From: Algoriphagus alkaliphilus
Lineage (GTDB): Bacteria > Bacteroidota > Bacteroidia > Cytophagales > Cyclobacteriaceae
Reading direction: 5' to 3'
Assembly: GCF_900103735.1 (NCBI RefSeq)
Contig: NZ_FMXE01000027.1
Location: 1 to 64,000, forward strand
DNA length: 64,000 nt
A program made the position numbers and the translations under genes. The stretch's first letter is position 1; each line of letters opens with the position of its first letter. This document shows positions 44,509 through 53,504 of the stretch, piece by piece. The notes below the pieces were generated by a model. It was given only the letters and a program-made list of their open reading frames with translations, was not told the DNA's origin and did not search any database.

Positions 44509-44740
44509 GTTTTCTAGATTTTGAATAGTCTTTCAACTTCTCAAGTTGAATTACCGAACCATCTGAATTTTCTCTGACGATCCATCCATTTTCAGCTTTG
44601 ACCACATATCCTGCGATTTGCATCGAAGCATCCGAAGCTTTTTTTACAGCAGCTGAAGCTACACGAATTAAATCACGCTTGGTCAAATAGGCAGTCGTCT
44701 TTTTTGCCTTCGATCTTTTAGTTCTTCTTAGACTCTTCAT
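44495..44740 (-). CDS. Small basic protein, putative antitoxin of the zeta-like gene
   Basis: 81 residues, Lys/Arg-rich at the N-terminus (RRTKRSKAKKT) followed by a helix (LTKRDLIRVASAAVKKASDASMQIAG) and a short strand pair with a conserved-looking GWIVRENSDGSVIQLEKL. I know this small type as the partner encoded before zeta-like kinases in Bacteroidota, but have no direct evidence of antitoxin activity. Its stop overlaps the kinase start by 14 bases. Confidence 0.65.
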   Translation of the reverse strand: MKSLRRTKRSKAKKTTAYLTKRDLIRVASAAVKKASDASMQIAGYVVKAENGWIVRENSDGSVIQLEKLKDYSKSRKLVLD

Positions 44741-44757
44741 ATTGTCAATTTAATAAA

Positions 44758-46140
44758 TTATTTCCCGATACAGAACTTACTGAAAATATTAGCCAGTAAA
44801 TCATCGGTCGTCACTTCCCCGGTGATCTCGCCCAGGTAATGCAGGGATCGGCGGATGTCCATCGCCACGAAATCATTGGTCACTTCATTGTCCAAACCTG
44901 TCAAAATATCGAGTAAGGATTCCCTTGTTTTGGTGAGGGAGTCGTAGTGGCGGACATTGGTAACGATGGTATTTCCGGTTCGGAATTTATCCAGGTTGAC
45001 GAGTTCCAAGACGCGGGATTTGAGGCCTTCGAGGTTTTCTTTTTTGCCGGCTGAGATAAAAATAGTGTCCGAATGCTGTATCTTTAACTCATTGATAATA
45101 TTTTCCTTAGCCTTGTCTGTCTTATTTGCAACTTTCAGGAAAGGAACGCCCAGATTTTCCAGTTTGTTGATGTCTCGATTGATCTCGATGAGGTCGGTAT
45201 CGCTCAGATCAAAGAGATATAAAATCAGGGAAGCGGTCTTCATTTTCTCCTGCGTGCGACTGACTCCGATAGCTTCGATCACGTCGGTGGTCTCCCGCAA
45301 ACCTGCGGTATCGATGAATCGGAAAATCACGCCTCCAATGCTGATTTCATCTTCGATAAAGTCACGGGTGGTTCCTGCAATTTCTGATACGATAGCTTTT
45401 TCCTCATTGAGCAAAGCATTGAGGAGTGTGGATTTTCCGGCATTGGGTTTTCCTGCAATGACAGTGGGGACTCCATTTTTGATCACATTTCCCAAATCAA
45501 AACTCAGGATCAATTCTTCCACAATCCGGAGGATCCGCTCAACCAAAACACGTAAATCTGCTCTGCTGGCAAATTCCACGTCTTCCTCTGTGAAATCAAG
45601 TTCCAACTCGATCATGGAGGCAAAATGGATCAGTTGGTTACGCAACTCCTGGATCTCAGAACTGAACCCACCGCGCATTTGATTTAATGCGGCCTGATGA
45701 CTTGTTTCGGAATCGGCATGAATCAAATCCGCTACGGCCTCGGCTTGTGCCAAGTCAAATTGACCATGAAGAAAAGCACGCTGGGTAAATTCTCCGGGTT
45801 TGGCCGGGCGGACGCCCTTTCTGACGAAAAGTTTGAGAACTTGACTGATGATATAAGAGGAACCATGCGTGGAGATTTCCAAGACATTTTCCTTGGTGAA
45901 GGATTTGGGAGCCTTGAAAACTGATACCAATACCTCATCGATAATTTTATCCCCATCCCGGATTGTTCCGAAATGAATGGTATGGGAAGGAACTTCCTCC
46001 AGGTTTTTTCCGAAAAAGACTTCGTTGGTGACACTGATGGCGTCTTTCCCGGAAAGTCTAATCACCGCAATGGCACCGACACCTTGAGGAGTGGCAAGTG
46101 CGATGATCGTATCTTCGCGCTCGGCGGGGGAAAAACTCAT
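44758..46140 (-). CDS. mnmE: tRNA modification GTPase MnmE
   Basis: GTPase that, with MnmG, installs the carboxymethylaminomethyl group on U34 of certain tRNAs; cytosolic. 460 residues, the usual size. The N-terminal folate-binding domain begins IIALATPQGVGAIAVIRLSG, the G domain shows GKPNAGKSTLLNALL (about 227-241), AGTTRDFIEDEI and FIDTAGLRETTD, and the protein ends with the signature CIGK. Its start overlaps the thioredoxin-like gene's stop by four bases. It marks the return to core genome after the defence island. Confidence 0.97.
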   Translation of the reverse strand: MSFSPAEREDTIIALATPQGVGAIAVIRLSGKDAISVTNEVFFGKNLEEVPSHTIHFGTIRDGDKIIDEVLVSVFKAPKSFTKENVLEISTHGSSYIISQVLKLFVRKGVRPAKPGEFTQRAFLHGQFDLAQAEAVADLIHADSETSHQAALNQMRGGFSSEIQELRNQLIHFASMIELELDFTEEDVEFASRADLRVLVERILRIVEELILSFDLGNVIKNGVPTVIAGKPNAGKSTLLNALLNEEKAIVSEIAGTTRDFIEDEISIGGVIFRFIDTAGLRETTDVIEAIGVSRTQEKMKTASLILYLFDLSDTDLIEINRDINKLENLGVPFLKVANKTDKAKENIINELKIQHSDTIFISAGKKENLEGLKSRVLELVNLDKFRTGNTIVTNVRHYDSLTKTRESLLDILTGLDNEVTNDFVAMDIRRSLHYLGEITGEVTTDDLLANIFSKFCIGK

Positions 46141-46592
46141 GGTTTGGCTTTAAATGCTTTTTCGATCAATTCAGAAAGCCCGCTCAAAAATGCTTCAGGG
46201 GCTCTGTAGCCGGGAAGTTGGGCAATATTTTGAAGTTTTGGCTCGATGACCACAAAATTAGGATAGGAGCGAACCCGCATGGCCGCTGCCATTTGGGCTT
46301 CTGTGTATTCTTTTCCCATAAAGTCAAAAGTCCGCTTGGTGTCTTCTGCGTTCATTTTGACCGCATAAAAGTTATTGTTGATGTATGCGATGACTCTGGG
46401 ATCTGTGAAAGTTTCCTTGTCCATCTTCTTACACCAGCCACACCAGTCGGTATAGACATCCACAAGCAGCATTTTTGGTTTTTGAGCATTGGCAGCGATT
46501 GCCTCCTCAAACTTTAACCATTTGATCTGATCCTGAGCTTTCGTAGAAAAACTCAACAAGACACCGAAAATTAAAAGGACTACATATTTCAT
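46137..46592 (-). CDS. Exported thioredoxin-fold protein
   Basis: 151 residues with a signal peptide (MKYVVLLIFGVLLSFSTKAQ) and one thioredoxin domain. The redox site is WCGWCKK (about residues 50-56) and DVYTDWCGWCKKMDKETFTDP is typical of the DUF255/thioredoxin_7 group of periplasmic thiol proteins. Likely role: disulfide reduction or thiol transfer in the periplasm. It lies just upstream of mnmE with a four-base overlap, a coupling that looks positional rather than functional. Confidence 0.88.
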   Translation of the reverse strand: MKYVVLLIFGVLLSFSTKAQDQIKWLKFEEAIAANAQKPKMLLVDVYTDWCGWCKKMDKETFTDPRVIAYINNNFYAVKMNAEDTKRTFDFMGKEYTEAQMAAAMRVRSYPNFVVIEPKLQNIAQLPGYRAPEAFLSGLSELIEKAFKAKP

Positions 46593-46666
46593 TGATATTT
46601 TTTAATTAAAGGTAAAAGAGGCGAATGTCTTGCATCTCATATCTTACATCTTACATCTTTTTCCAA

Positions 46667-47563
46667 TCAAACTCCAAACGGTTGATTGGCGGGAGAAGTT
46701 CCTCGAAACCATGCCGGCTTTTTGCCATGTATCAAAACACTGATTCCAAAGAAGGCTCCGGCAACAGTCACCATCATTCCAGCAATCGAACTGTCGATCC
46801 AGTAAGCAAGGTAATACCCTAAAACCGAAATTGAAATTCCAATTGCAGCGGTAAGTTTGAGAAGCGGAATCAGGCTCTTGGTCCAAAGGAAAGCTGTTGC
46901 AGGAGGGACTACAAGCAAGGCAACTACCAATATCGCGCCAACAGACTCAAAACTGCTTACTGTAGTATAAGACACTATACTCATCAAAGCCAAGTTCACG
47001 CCTTTGGACGGGATTCCCATCACCGAGCTAAAGTTTTCATCGAAGCTAGTGAGTACTAACTCCTTAAATAGTAAGTATATAAATCCAATAACAAAGAAGA
47101 AGTTTAACCCTGCCAACCAGGTGATTCTTGGGCCGAGGTTTAAGCCGCTTTTGGTGATCCAGCTGTCGATCGGCAAGTAGGCGATCTCTCCGTAGAGTAC
47201 GCATTCCTGATCCAAATCGACCTTATAGGCAAGGAGATTTATCAGGATAATACCGATGGCAAAAAGCAAGGTAAAGGTGATTCCGATCGAGGCATCGAGC
47301 TGAACACGGGCTTTTTTGCGCAACCAATCAATCATCAAGGTGGCCAAAATCCCCAAGAGTCCTGCTCCAATAATTACTTCCAAACTCCGTTGACTTCCTG
47401 AAACAAAGTATCCGATAACAATACCGGGTAGCACTGCGTGTGAAATGGCATCACCTGTCATGGACATTTTGCGGAGCATCATAAAGACCCCCAAAAATCC
47501 ACAGGAAATCGCAATCAGCGAGCCTGTGAAAATGATCAGAAATGCGTTGCTATCGAAGGTCAT
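46667..47563 (-). CDS. Metal ABC transporter permease (second permease)
   Basis: A 298-residue inner-membrane permease of the ZnuB/MntB/TroD family (ABC-3), with the family stretch MSMTGDAISHAVLPGIVIGYF (about 29-49) and about eight helices. The start is taken as ATG 47563 (MTFDSNAFLIIF), overlapping the previous permease stop by 14 bases; an upstream reading would add 25 non-family residues. It closes the five-gene metal-uptake operon and pairs with the other permease, as in systems with two unlike permeases (TroCD, MntCD). Confidence 0.92.
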   Translation of the reverse strand: MTFDSNAFLIIFTGSLIAISCGFLGVFMMLRKMSMTGDAISHAVLPGIVIGYFVSGSQRSLEVIIGAGLLGILATLMIDWLRKKARVQLDASIGITFTLLFAIGIILINLLAYKVDLDQECVLYGEIAYLPIDSWITKSGLNLGPRITWLAGLNFFFVIGFIYLLFKELVLTSFDENFSSVMGIPSKGVNLALMSIVSYTTVSSFESVGAILVVALLVVPPATAFLWTKSLIPLLKLTAAIGISISVLGYYLAYWIDSSIAGMMVTVAGAFFGISVLIHGKKPAWFRGTSPANQPFGV

Positions 47564-48845
47564 GGTTTTCTCTGGGGATAGTTTCTTGGTGAGGATCGAG
47601 GGTAGGGTAGTTGAGTCTCTTTTCCAACAAAGCTTCAAGCTCCGGAGTAATCAAATGCTCCAGTTGTTCGGCTGAATCGTGCACGTGGTCGGGAGCAATA
47701 TTCATAGATTCATTGAGGTACAGTTCCCATAATCTATGTAATCGAACAATGCGCATCGCATCAGAAATCCCCTTCTCTGTTAAACATATAATAGCTTGAT
47801 TTTTAACAATATATTTAGACCTATATAAATATTTGATTGATTTATTTGTTTCCGCTTTTTGGTAGGGGTAGAGCTCATAGATTTCCTCTATAGGCAAACC
47901 ATTCTTGCCTCCTTCTTTGGCTTTATACAGTGCCTTCATCAGGTGATCGCGATGTGTTTTTCGGAGGTATTTTTTTCTGGAAAAATATCTGGAAATAATA
48001 CCACTTTTGGGAGAAATCAAAAAAGAGATCAAGGCAAACATCGAAAGGAAAACAACAACCCAAGGCCCGGTAGGCATCTGCGGCAATACGAATGAAACAT
48101 AGGTTCCAAGGATCCCGGATAGGACCGAAAAAACTGCGGCCAAAATCAAAAGCGGATTCAATTGATCTGTCCAGAATCGGGCTGCCGCACCGGGAGTGAT
48201 TAAGAGTGCCGCCATCAACACTACGCCAATCGCCTGAATCCCAATCACCACAGCCAAAATCATCAGCACATTAAACAGAAATGAAATGGCCTTCATGGGG
48301 AATCCTATTGCTTTTCCATACTCCGGATCAAAGACCATCAGGCGAAATTCTTTCAGCATCAAGGTCAACACAATGATGATCACCAAGGAAAGCCCACCAT
48401 ACAGCATTAGATCAGACTCGGATATCCCGATGGCATTTCCGAAAATGAAGGAATTCAAACCGGCAATCTCGGGATTGCCGCTTTTCTGAAGAGAGGTCAA
48501 CAGCACGATACCAAATCCAAAAAATACTGAAAGGATAGTCGCTATTATGGTGTCCTCGCTGAGTTTGGTGTTCCGCTTCAGCCAGGAACTCAGGAAGGTG
48601 GCCACGCCCCCCGAAACAAAAGCCCCTGTGACAATGTAGACCGGGTTTTTTTCACCTGCAAGCATAAAACCCAAGCAGATTCCCGGGAGAACTGCATGGG
48701 AAATCGCATCGCCCAAAAGTGCCTTTTTATCTAAAAATGAAAAGGTGCCAACATAAGCCGATCCGATTCCCAGCAAAGTGATCCCCAAAACCACCCAAAC
48801 TATGGATGGATCCTGAAACGTGAAGAAGTAAATAAAATCTTCCAT
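47550..48845 (-). CDS. Metal ABC transporter permease fused to a DtxR-like domain
   Basis: 431 residues: residues 1 to about 285 are an ABC-3 permease (KKALLGDAISHAVLPGICLGF marks the family), and about 300-431 are a cytosolic tail resembling the winged-helix and metal-binding/dimerisation part of DtxR/MntR. The tail stretch RLHRLWELYLNESMN...VHDSAEQLEHL parallels the operon's own regulator (RKHRLWEVFLVEKLN...VHEVAEQLEH), including the His/Glu metal ligands. The tail could sense cytosolic metal and gate transport, which is inference. It is one base from the ATPase gene. Confidence 0.9.
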   Translation of the reverse strand: MEDFIYFFTFQDPSIVWVVLGITLLGIGSAYVGTFSFLDKKALLGDAISHAVLPGICLGFMLAGEKNPVYIVTGAFVSGGVATFLSSWLKRNTKLSEDTIIATILSVFFGFGIVLLTSLQKSGNPEIAGLNSFIFGNAIGISESDLMLYGGLSLVIIIVLTLMLKEFRLMVFDPEYGKAIGFPMKAISFLFNVLMILAVVIGIQAIGVVLMAALLITPGAAARFWTDQLNPLLILAAVFSVLSGILGTYVSFVLPQMPTGPWVVVFLSMFALISFLISPKSGIISRYFSRKKYLRKTHRDHLMKALYKAKEGGKNGLPIEEIYELYPYQKAETNKSIKYLYRSKYIVKNQAIICLTEKGISDAMRIVRLHRLWELYLNESMNIAPDHVHDSAEQLEHLITPELEALLEKRLNYPTLDPHQETIPRENHDLR

Positions 48846-48846
48846 G

Positions 48847-49635
48847 TCAGCTTTTCAATGGGTTGAAGTCTTTTTGGCGAATCATGTCAGTGACTCGGGT
48901 GAGTAGATTCAGCTTTCCTCCATAGGTTTTTCGGAGCAATTCTTCGTTCATTACCAGCTCTTTTGGCCCCGATGCGACCAAGTGTAAGTTGAGCATGATC
49001 AACCAATCAAAGAAATTCATAGCCGAGTGGATATCATGATGAACTACAATGACGGTTTTTCCGGCTGCGGTCATTTCCTGAAGCAGCTGAAAAATCGCCG
49101 TTTCTGTTGACATATCCACCCCGGCAAAGGGTTCATCCATCAGATACAAATCGGCCTCTTGTGCCAATGCCCGGGCAATAAATACACGCTGTTGCTGTCC
49201 ACCTGAAAGTTCAGAAATCTGTCTTTTCACAAAACCACTCATTCCGACCTGTTCCAAACTTTTTAGCGCAATGTCTTTTTCCTTTTTTCCGGGACGGCGA
49301 AAAAGCCCAAGTTTACCATACGTCCCCATCATCACCACATCCAGTACCGATGCCGGAAAATTCCAATCCACAGATTCCCGCTGAGGAACATAACTGATTC
49401 TTGACCTGACCTCATTCAGTGGTTTGTCGAACACTTTGACATAGCCGGATGTAGGCGCAATCAGACCCATAATCGCTTTGATCAGTGTGGATTTTCCAGC
49501 CCCGTTGGGACCAAGTATTCCCACCAATTTTCCTCCGGGTAAACTGAGGTCTACATTCCAAAGCACTGGATTTTGATCGTAACTGACCGTAAGGTCATGG
49601 ATTTCAAGTATGGGATTTTCTACTTGTGTGATCAT
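48847..49635 (-). CDS. Metal ABC transporter ATP-binding protein
   Basis: 262-residue ATPase of a Mn/Zn/Fe uptake transporter, on the inner face of the membrane. Walker A is LGPNGAGKSTLIKAI (about 37-51), the signature motif ELSGGQQQRVFIARAL (about 145-160) and Walker B DLYLMDEPFAGVD (about 166-178), followed by the H-loop in VVHHDIHS. The start overlaps the binding-protein gene stop by four bases. Confidence 0.95.
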   Translation of the reverse strand: MITQVENPILEIHDLTVSYDQNPVLWNVDLSLPGGKLVGILGPNGAGKSTLIKAIMGLIAPTSGYVKVFDKPLNEVRSRISYVPQRESVDWNFPASVLDVVMMGTYGKLGLFRRPGKKEKDIALKSLEQVGMSGFVKRQISELSGGQQQRVFIARALAQEADLYLMDEPFAGVDMSTETAIFQLLQEMTAAGKTVIVVHHDIHSAMNFFDWLIMLNLHLVASGPKELVMNEELLRKTYGGKLNLLTRVTDMIRQKDFNPLKS

Positions 49636-50546
49636 AGCAATAGGTTTTCGTAGATTATTTTGAGATTGGTTTTCACCATTCCGATATAAGTTCCGGCGGG
49701 AGTTCCGACGGCATCCAGGCTATCGGTATACAGTGGGCCTGCGAGCTTGACCTGATGGTAGTTTTCAGCTGCACCTGCAGCCACTGCCCGGATTGCCTTT
49801 GGTGAAATGGTCTGTTCCGCAAAAATGGCTTTGACTTTATTCACTTGCACCAGTTGAATCAACTCGGTCAAATCCCGAAGCCCGGGTTCGCTCAAGGTGG
49901 AAAGTCCCTGAAGCGATTTGACTTCGAGTTGATAGGCTTTTCCAAAATAGGCAAAGGCATCGTGTGCAGTGACCAGAATCTGCCCGGCTGACCGCAGTTC
50001 ATTGACTTTGAGTCGAACTTCTGCATCAAGTACCTGAAGTTGGTCAAGGTAAGCTGCTGAATTGGATTCAAGTGTTGACTGCCATTCAGGCCACAAGGAG
50101 ATGAGTTCAACTGAGGTGTATGCCATCGCTTTTGACCAGAGGTTAACATCAAACCAAATGTGTGGATCTACGCTATGCGCCTCGGGGCCGGATCGGATCA
50201 GTTCTGACTTTGGGAGTCCTTGAGAGATGTCAATAAGTGATTGACTCAGGGCCAATTTTTCAAAAATCTCTGTCATTTTTCCTTCCAGATACAAACCATG
50301 GTAGACGACCAAATCTGCATTGGTCAGCAAATCCAGATCCCGGACAGATGCTTTATATAAGTGAGGATCTACTCCCGCCGGCATCAAGGCGATAACATCA
50401 GCCTGATCGCCCACGAGATTTTTGATCCCATCGGCCAATATGCTGGTGGTCGCTACAATCAACGGTTTTTCCCTGCTTTCCTTTGAGTCCGTTTTGCAGG
50501 AGAAAGAAATCAATAACACAAAAACAAACAGGAAGAAGTATCTCAT
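49632..50546 (-). CDS. Metal ABC transporter substrate-binding lipoprotein
   Basis: 304-residue cluster A-I binding protein (TroA/MntC/ZnuA family). A lipoprotein signal ends in the lipobox LISFSC, so it is anchored in the envelope. Likely metal ligands are His in PAGVDPHLYKAS (about 62-73), His in DPHIWFDV (about 127-134), and later Glu in IFAEQTISPK and Asp in GPLYTDSLD. There is no His-rich loop like that of ZnuA, which favours Mn or Fe over Zn. It overlaps mntR by four bases. Confidence 0.92.
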   Translation of the reverse strand: MRYFFLFVFVLLISFSCKTDSKESREKPLIVATTSILADGIKNLVGDQADVIALMPAGVDPHLYKASVRDLDLLTNADLVVYHGLYLEGKMTEIFEKLALSQSLIDISQGLPKSELIRSGPEAHSVDPHIWFDVNLWSKAMAYTSVELISLWPEWQSTLESNSAAYLDQLQVLDAEVRLKVNELRSAGQILVTAHDAFAYFGKAYQLEVKSLQGLSTLSEPGLRDLTELIQLVQVNKVKAIFAEQTISPKAIRAVAAGAAENYHQVKLAGPLYTDSLDAVGTPAGTYIGMVKTNLKIIYENLLL

Positions 50547-51205
50547 GATTGTAAAACCAAAATGTTACAGGACACATCTTTGGACATGAATAGGGTCTTT
50601 TTCTGATCTACCAGGATTTCCAGTGAGCCGTCAAATTCTACTTTGTCGAGTACTTTGATCCGAGCACCGATGTAGGCACCGACTTTATCCAGGTAGCGTA
50701 GAAATGCCGCAGAACTGTCTTTGACCGCCACGATCTGACCGGTTTGATCCACTTCCATTTCGTTGAGCTGTACTCGGGGTCTCGCTCTTACATCTCCAAA
50801 TTCATCAGGAATCGGATCTCCATGCGGATCAAATTTGGGGTAATTGAGGTAGGAGTCCAGACGCTGAATCAGAAGAGGGGAGTGGATGTGTTCCAGTTGC
50901 TCTGCCACTTCATGGACCTCGTCCCAGGCAAAATTTAATTTCTCCACCAAAAACACCTCCCAAAGCCGATGCTTACGAATGGTCTGTAAGGCGAATCGTT
51001 TCCCCGAATCAGTGATCTGTAGGCCGTAATATTTACGGTATTCGATGACTTCTTTTTCTCCAAGTTTCCTGAGCATGTCGCTCACTGAAGCCGCCTTGGT
51101 TTTCATCTCCGCTGCGATATCATTCGTCGAGACACTTTTCTTTCCCCCATCGGAGAGGTGATAGATGGCCTTCAGGTAATTCTCTTCTGTGCTGGTCAAA
51201 TCCAT
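50543..51205 (-). CDS. mntR: MntR/DtxR-family metal-dependent regulator
   Basis: A 220-residue repressor with an N-terminal winged helix (about 5-60), the DtxR metal-binding/dimerisation region (HEVAEQLEHI near 92-101; ligands His and Glu) and a C-terminal FeoA/SH3-like domain. It should bind metal and repress the transporter operon it heads. The start is ATG 51205 (MDLTSTEENYL), because the predicted promoter's -7 element lies just upstream; the longer TTG reading would begin inside it. Metal identity (Mn or Fe) is inferred from family. Confidence 0.93.
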   Translation of the reverse strand: MDLTSTEENYLKAIYHLSDGGKKSVSTNDIAAEMKTKAASVSDMLRKLGEKEVIEYRKYYGLQITDSGKRFALQTIRKHRLWEVFLVEKLNFAWDEVHEVAEQLEHIHSPLLIQRLDSYLNYPKFDPHGDPIPDEFGDVRARPRVQLNEMEVDQTGQIVAVKDSSAAFLRYLDKVGAYIGARIKVLDKVEFDGSLEILVDQKKTLFMSKDVSCNILVLQS

Positions 51206-51229
51206 GGTAATCCAAATTGAATAATAAGT

Positions 51230-51339
51230 CAAATATAAAAATTAATTTAGATATGGCTAAATATATTTTTAAGAAATGCTAAATCACCTGTGGAAAACCG
51301 TCTCTTTAATGTGTTTTCCTTTTTAGATTAGTCTAAAAA
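51230..51339 (-). promoter_or_regulatory. mntR-operon promoter and two MntR-like boxes
   Basis: On the minus strand TATATTTG (51237-51230) is a TAnnTTTG -7 element, 19 bases after a TTTAG at the -33 position. Two palindromes share TTTAG-N6-CTAAA: ATTTAG-ATATGG-CTAAAT (51245-51262), which overlaps the -33 element, and TTTTTAGATTAGTCTAAAAA (51320-51339). Their placement predicts autorepression. The rest of this gap up to 51530 shows nothing else. Confidence 0.7.
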
Positions 51340-51530
51340 TAAGATTATATGTTTCTAAAAAATGAATTATAGTATTGAAATACAATTGGTTGCAATTGTA
51401 AGACTGATGGAAAATTCGATTTGTAAAGTGAATTTTATCAGTTTCCATTTATAGGAACTGAGTGTAAAAGAAGGGGTGTAAGTGGATAAATACCCACACT
51501 TATCCACTCTGCCACGAAAAAGAATACAGA

Positions 51531-52658
51531 TTAAGAGAGGAGATTTTGGACAGCCTGCTGAAAATCAGACTTTTCAGTTTTCCACAAGATGTCGTCTGTG
51601 GGCATTCCTGTAAAAAAAGTAAGGCTTAAAGCTGCATTCAAATTGTTCACAGCCTGAGGGAGGTCTAAAAAGTCAAGGGAATATCCTCCGCCGAACTCAG
51701 CCAAAAAATCCTCCCATTTTACATTGGGACTGATCAAAACAGGTACTCCCAAAGCGGCGCATTCAAAAAGTTTTGTTGGCATTTTGTAACGAATACCTGT
51801 ATGATTTTGGTAAGGGAGTAATGCAAAATCTGATTTGGCGATCACTTCAATAAGTTCGGAATGTCCGATTGGATTTCGAGCAATTCGAAGTATCAGATTT
51901 GGGATTCCTCGGGCTACATCCAACAGTTGCTTTTGAAAAGAAACAACAGGGCAGTGGCCTACTATTTCCAATTCAGCTTCGGGATAATTCTTTAGGATTG
52001 CTTCAAACCAACGAATGGCATCCCAAGTGCCAAAAGCCGGAGTAATAGTACCGGTGATGCAAAACCGGATTTTGTTTTTCCCTTCGAAACTTTTAGGCTC
52101 CGTTTTTTTGATTTGCCCTTGGTATTTGTTTTCAAGAATTAAGTAAGGTTGTTTTTCGGGCATTTCATCCGTGTAGCACTTTTCGGCCAAAAGAAAGAGA
52201 TCGATGCCATGGACAGATTCAGCTTTCTGAATCAGGTTTGAAGCTTTTGTTTTTTGGTTAATTGAAAGGCTAGGATTGAGATCCAGATTTGCACGATAGT
52301 TTTCCTGGACATCATAAATGATTTTGTATCCCACTATTGATTTCAGAAATGAAGCGATCGGCAATAGTTCATAAGTGCAGCAAATCAGGATTTTTGGTCT
52401 GATTTTGAGCAGCCTAAACATAAATCTTCCCTGCGCCAACAGGCGATCCACGCGGGAATCGAAAAGGCTAACAGAAGAATAAAATCGGAATTCGCGGATG
52501 GATGTCGGCCTTTTCGGAGAAAAACCTATGATAAATAGCCTGTATTTATTTGTTTCGCCAAGCGAAAGGGCGAGCTTTCCAAAAGCTCGAACATCCAAGA
52601 TCGGCTTCAGCGTGGAAGCGATCAGAACGGAAACCTTTTTGGCCGGAAACTGACTCAT
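51531..52658 (-). CDS. Group 4-like glycosyltransferase
   Basis: A 375-residue GT-B-type glycosyltransferase. The C-terminal Rossmann half shows FCITGTITPAFGTWDAIRWFEAI (about 200-222), YPEAELEIVG and the nucleotide-sugar-binding end PTKLFECAALGVPVLIS with the Glu of the EX7E type. Donor and acceptor are unknown; cell-envelope or exopolysaccharide work is likely. It is divergent from dapD with only 20 bases between start codons. Confidence 0.85.
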   Translation of the reverse strand: MSQFPAKKVSVLIASTLKPILDVRAFGKLALSLGETNKYRLFIIGFSPKRPTSIREFRFYSSVSLFDSRVDRLLAQGRFMFRLLKIRPKILICCTYELLPIASFLKSIVGYKIIYDVQENYRANLDLNPSLSINQKTKASNLIQKAESVHGIDLFLLAEKCYTDEMPEKQPYLILENKYQGQIKKTEPKSFEGKNKIRFCITGTITPAFGTWDAIRWFEAILKNYPEAELEIVGHCPVVSFQKQLLDVARGIPNLILRIARNPIGHSELIEVIAKSDFALLPYQNHTGIRYKMPTKLFECAALGVPVLISPNVKWEDFLAEFGGGYSLDFLDLPQAVNNLNAALSLTFFTGMPTDDILWKTEKSDFQQAVQNLLS

Positions 52659-52678
52659 AAACGAAACTAACTAAAATA

Positions 52679-53494
52679 ATGGAACTCAAGACAATCATTG
52701 AAGCCGTCTGGGAAAACAGGGAATTACTGAAAGAGAAAGAAACTGAAATAGCTATAAAAACTATTATCGCAGATTTGGATGCGGGCAGACTGAGAGTAGC
52801 CGAGCCTACTGCTGATGGAAACTGGAAAGTAAACGACTGGGTAAAAAAGGCTGTAATCCTTTATTTTCCGATCCAAAAGATGCAGACTATCGAAGTGGGA
52901 CCATTTGAATTCCATGATAAAATGGCGCTTAAAACCAATTATGCTAAGCAGGGAGTTCGCGTAGTTCCACATGCTGTTGCACGATACGGAGCCTTTTTGG
53001 CATCCGGGGTGGTGATGATGCCAAGTTATGTTAATATCGGAGCCTATGTGGACAGTGGCACGATGGTTGATACCTGGGCAACGGTCGGTTCCTGTGCGCA
53101 GATCGGCAAAAACGTTCATTTGAGTGGAGGAGTAGGCATTGGTGGGGTGTTAGAGCCAGTGCAAGCTGCACCGGTTATTGTGGAAGAAGGTGCTTTTATC
53201 GGTTCAAGGGCCATCATCGTAGAAGGTGTCAGAATCGGTAAAGAAGCCGTTATAGGAGCCGGGGTAACACTGACCGCAAGTTCCAAAATCATAGACGTAA
53301 CAGGATCTGAGCCCGTAGAGTACAAAGGATATGTTCCTCCTCGCTCAGTGGTAATTCCGGGTTCGCTTGCCAAAAATTTCCCAGCAGGTACCTATCAGGT
53401 TCCCTGCGCACTGATCATTGGTCAACGTAAGGCTTCTACCGACCTCAAAACATCCCTCAATGATGCGCTGAGAGAAAATAACGTAGCAGTATAA
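52679..53494 (+). CDS. dapD: 2,3,4,5-tetrahydropyridine-2,6-dicarboxylate N-succinyltransferase
   Basis: Transfers succinyl to tetrahydrodipicolinate in the succinylase branch of lysine/diaminopimelate synthesis; cytosolic trimer. 271 residues, the normal length. The left-handed beta-helix repeats are visible from about residue 105 (PSYVNIGAYVDSGTMVDTWATVGSCAQIGKNVHLSGGVGIGGVLEP), with family stretch GFPVVVEE-like QAAPVIVEEGAFIGSRAIIVEGV. The promoter must lie within the divergent glycosyltransferase gene because the gap is 20 bases. Confidence 0.97.
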   Translation: MELKTIIEAVWENRELLKEKETEIAIKTIIADLDAGRLRVAEPTADGNWKVNDWVKKAVILYFPIQKMQTIEVGPFEFHDKMALKTNYAKQGVRVVPHAVARYGAFLASGVVMMPSYVNIGAYVDSGTMVDTWATVGSCAQIGKNVHLSGGVGIGGVLEPVQAAPVIVEEGAFIGSRAIIVEGVRIGKEAVIGAGVTLTASSKIIDVTGSEPVEYKGYVPPRSVVIPGSLAKNFPAGTYQVPCALIIGQRKASTDLKTSLNDALRENNVAV

Positions 53495-53504
53495 AAGAAA
53501 AAAG

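Noticed and set aside
44957-45682. Long plus-strand open frame (241 codons) opposite mnmE
   Set aside because: It is antisense to a conserved GTPase and its Ser/Arg-rich composition is typical of a reverse-frame shadow.
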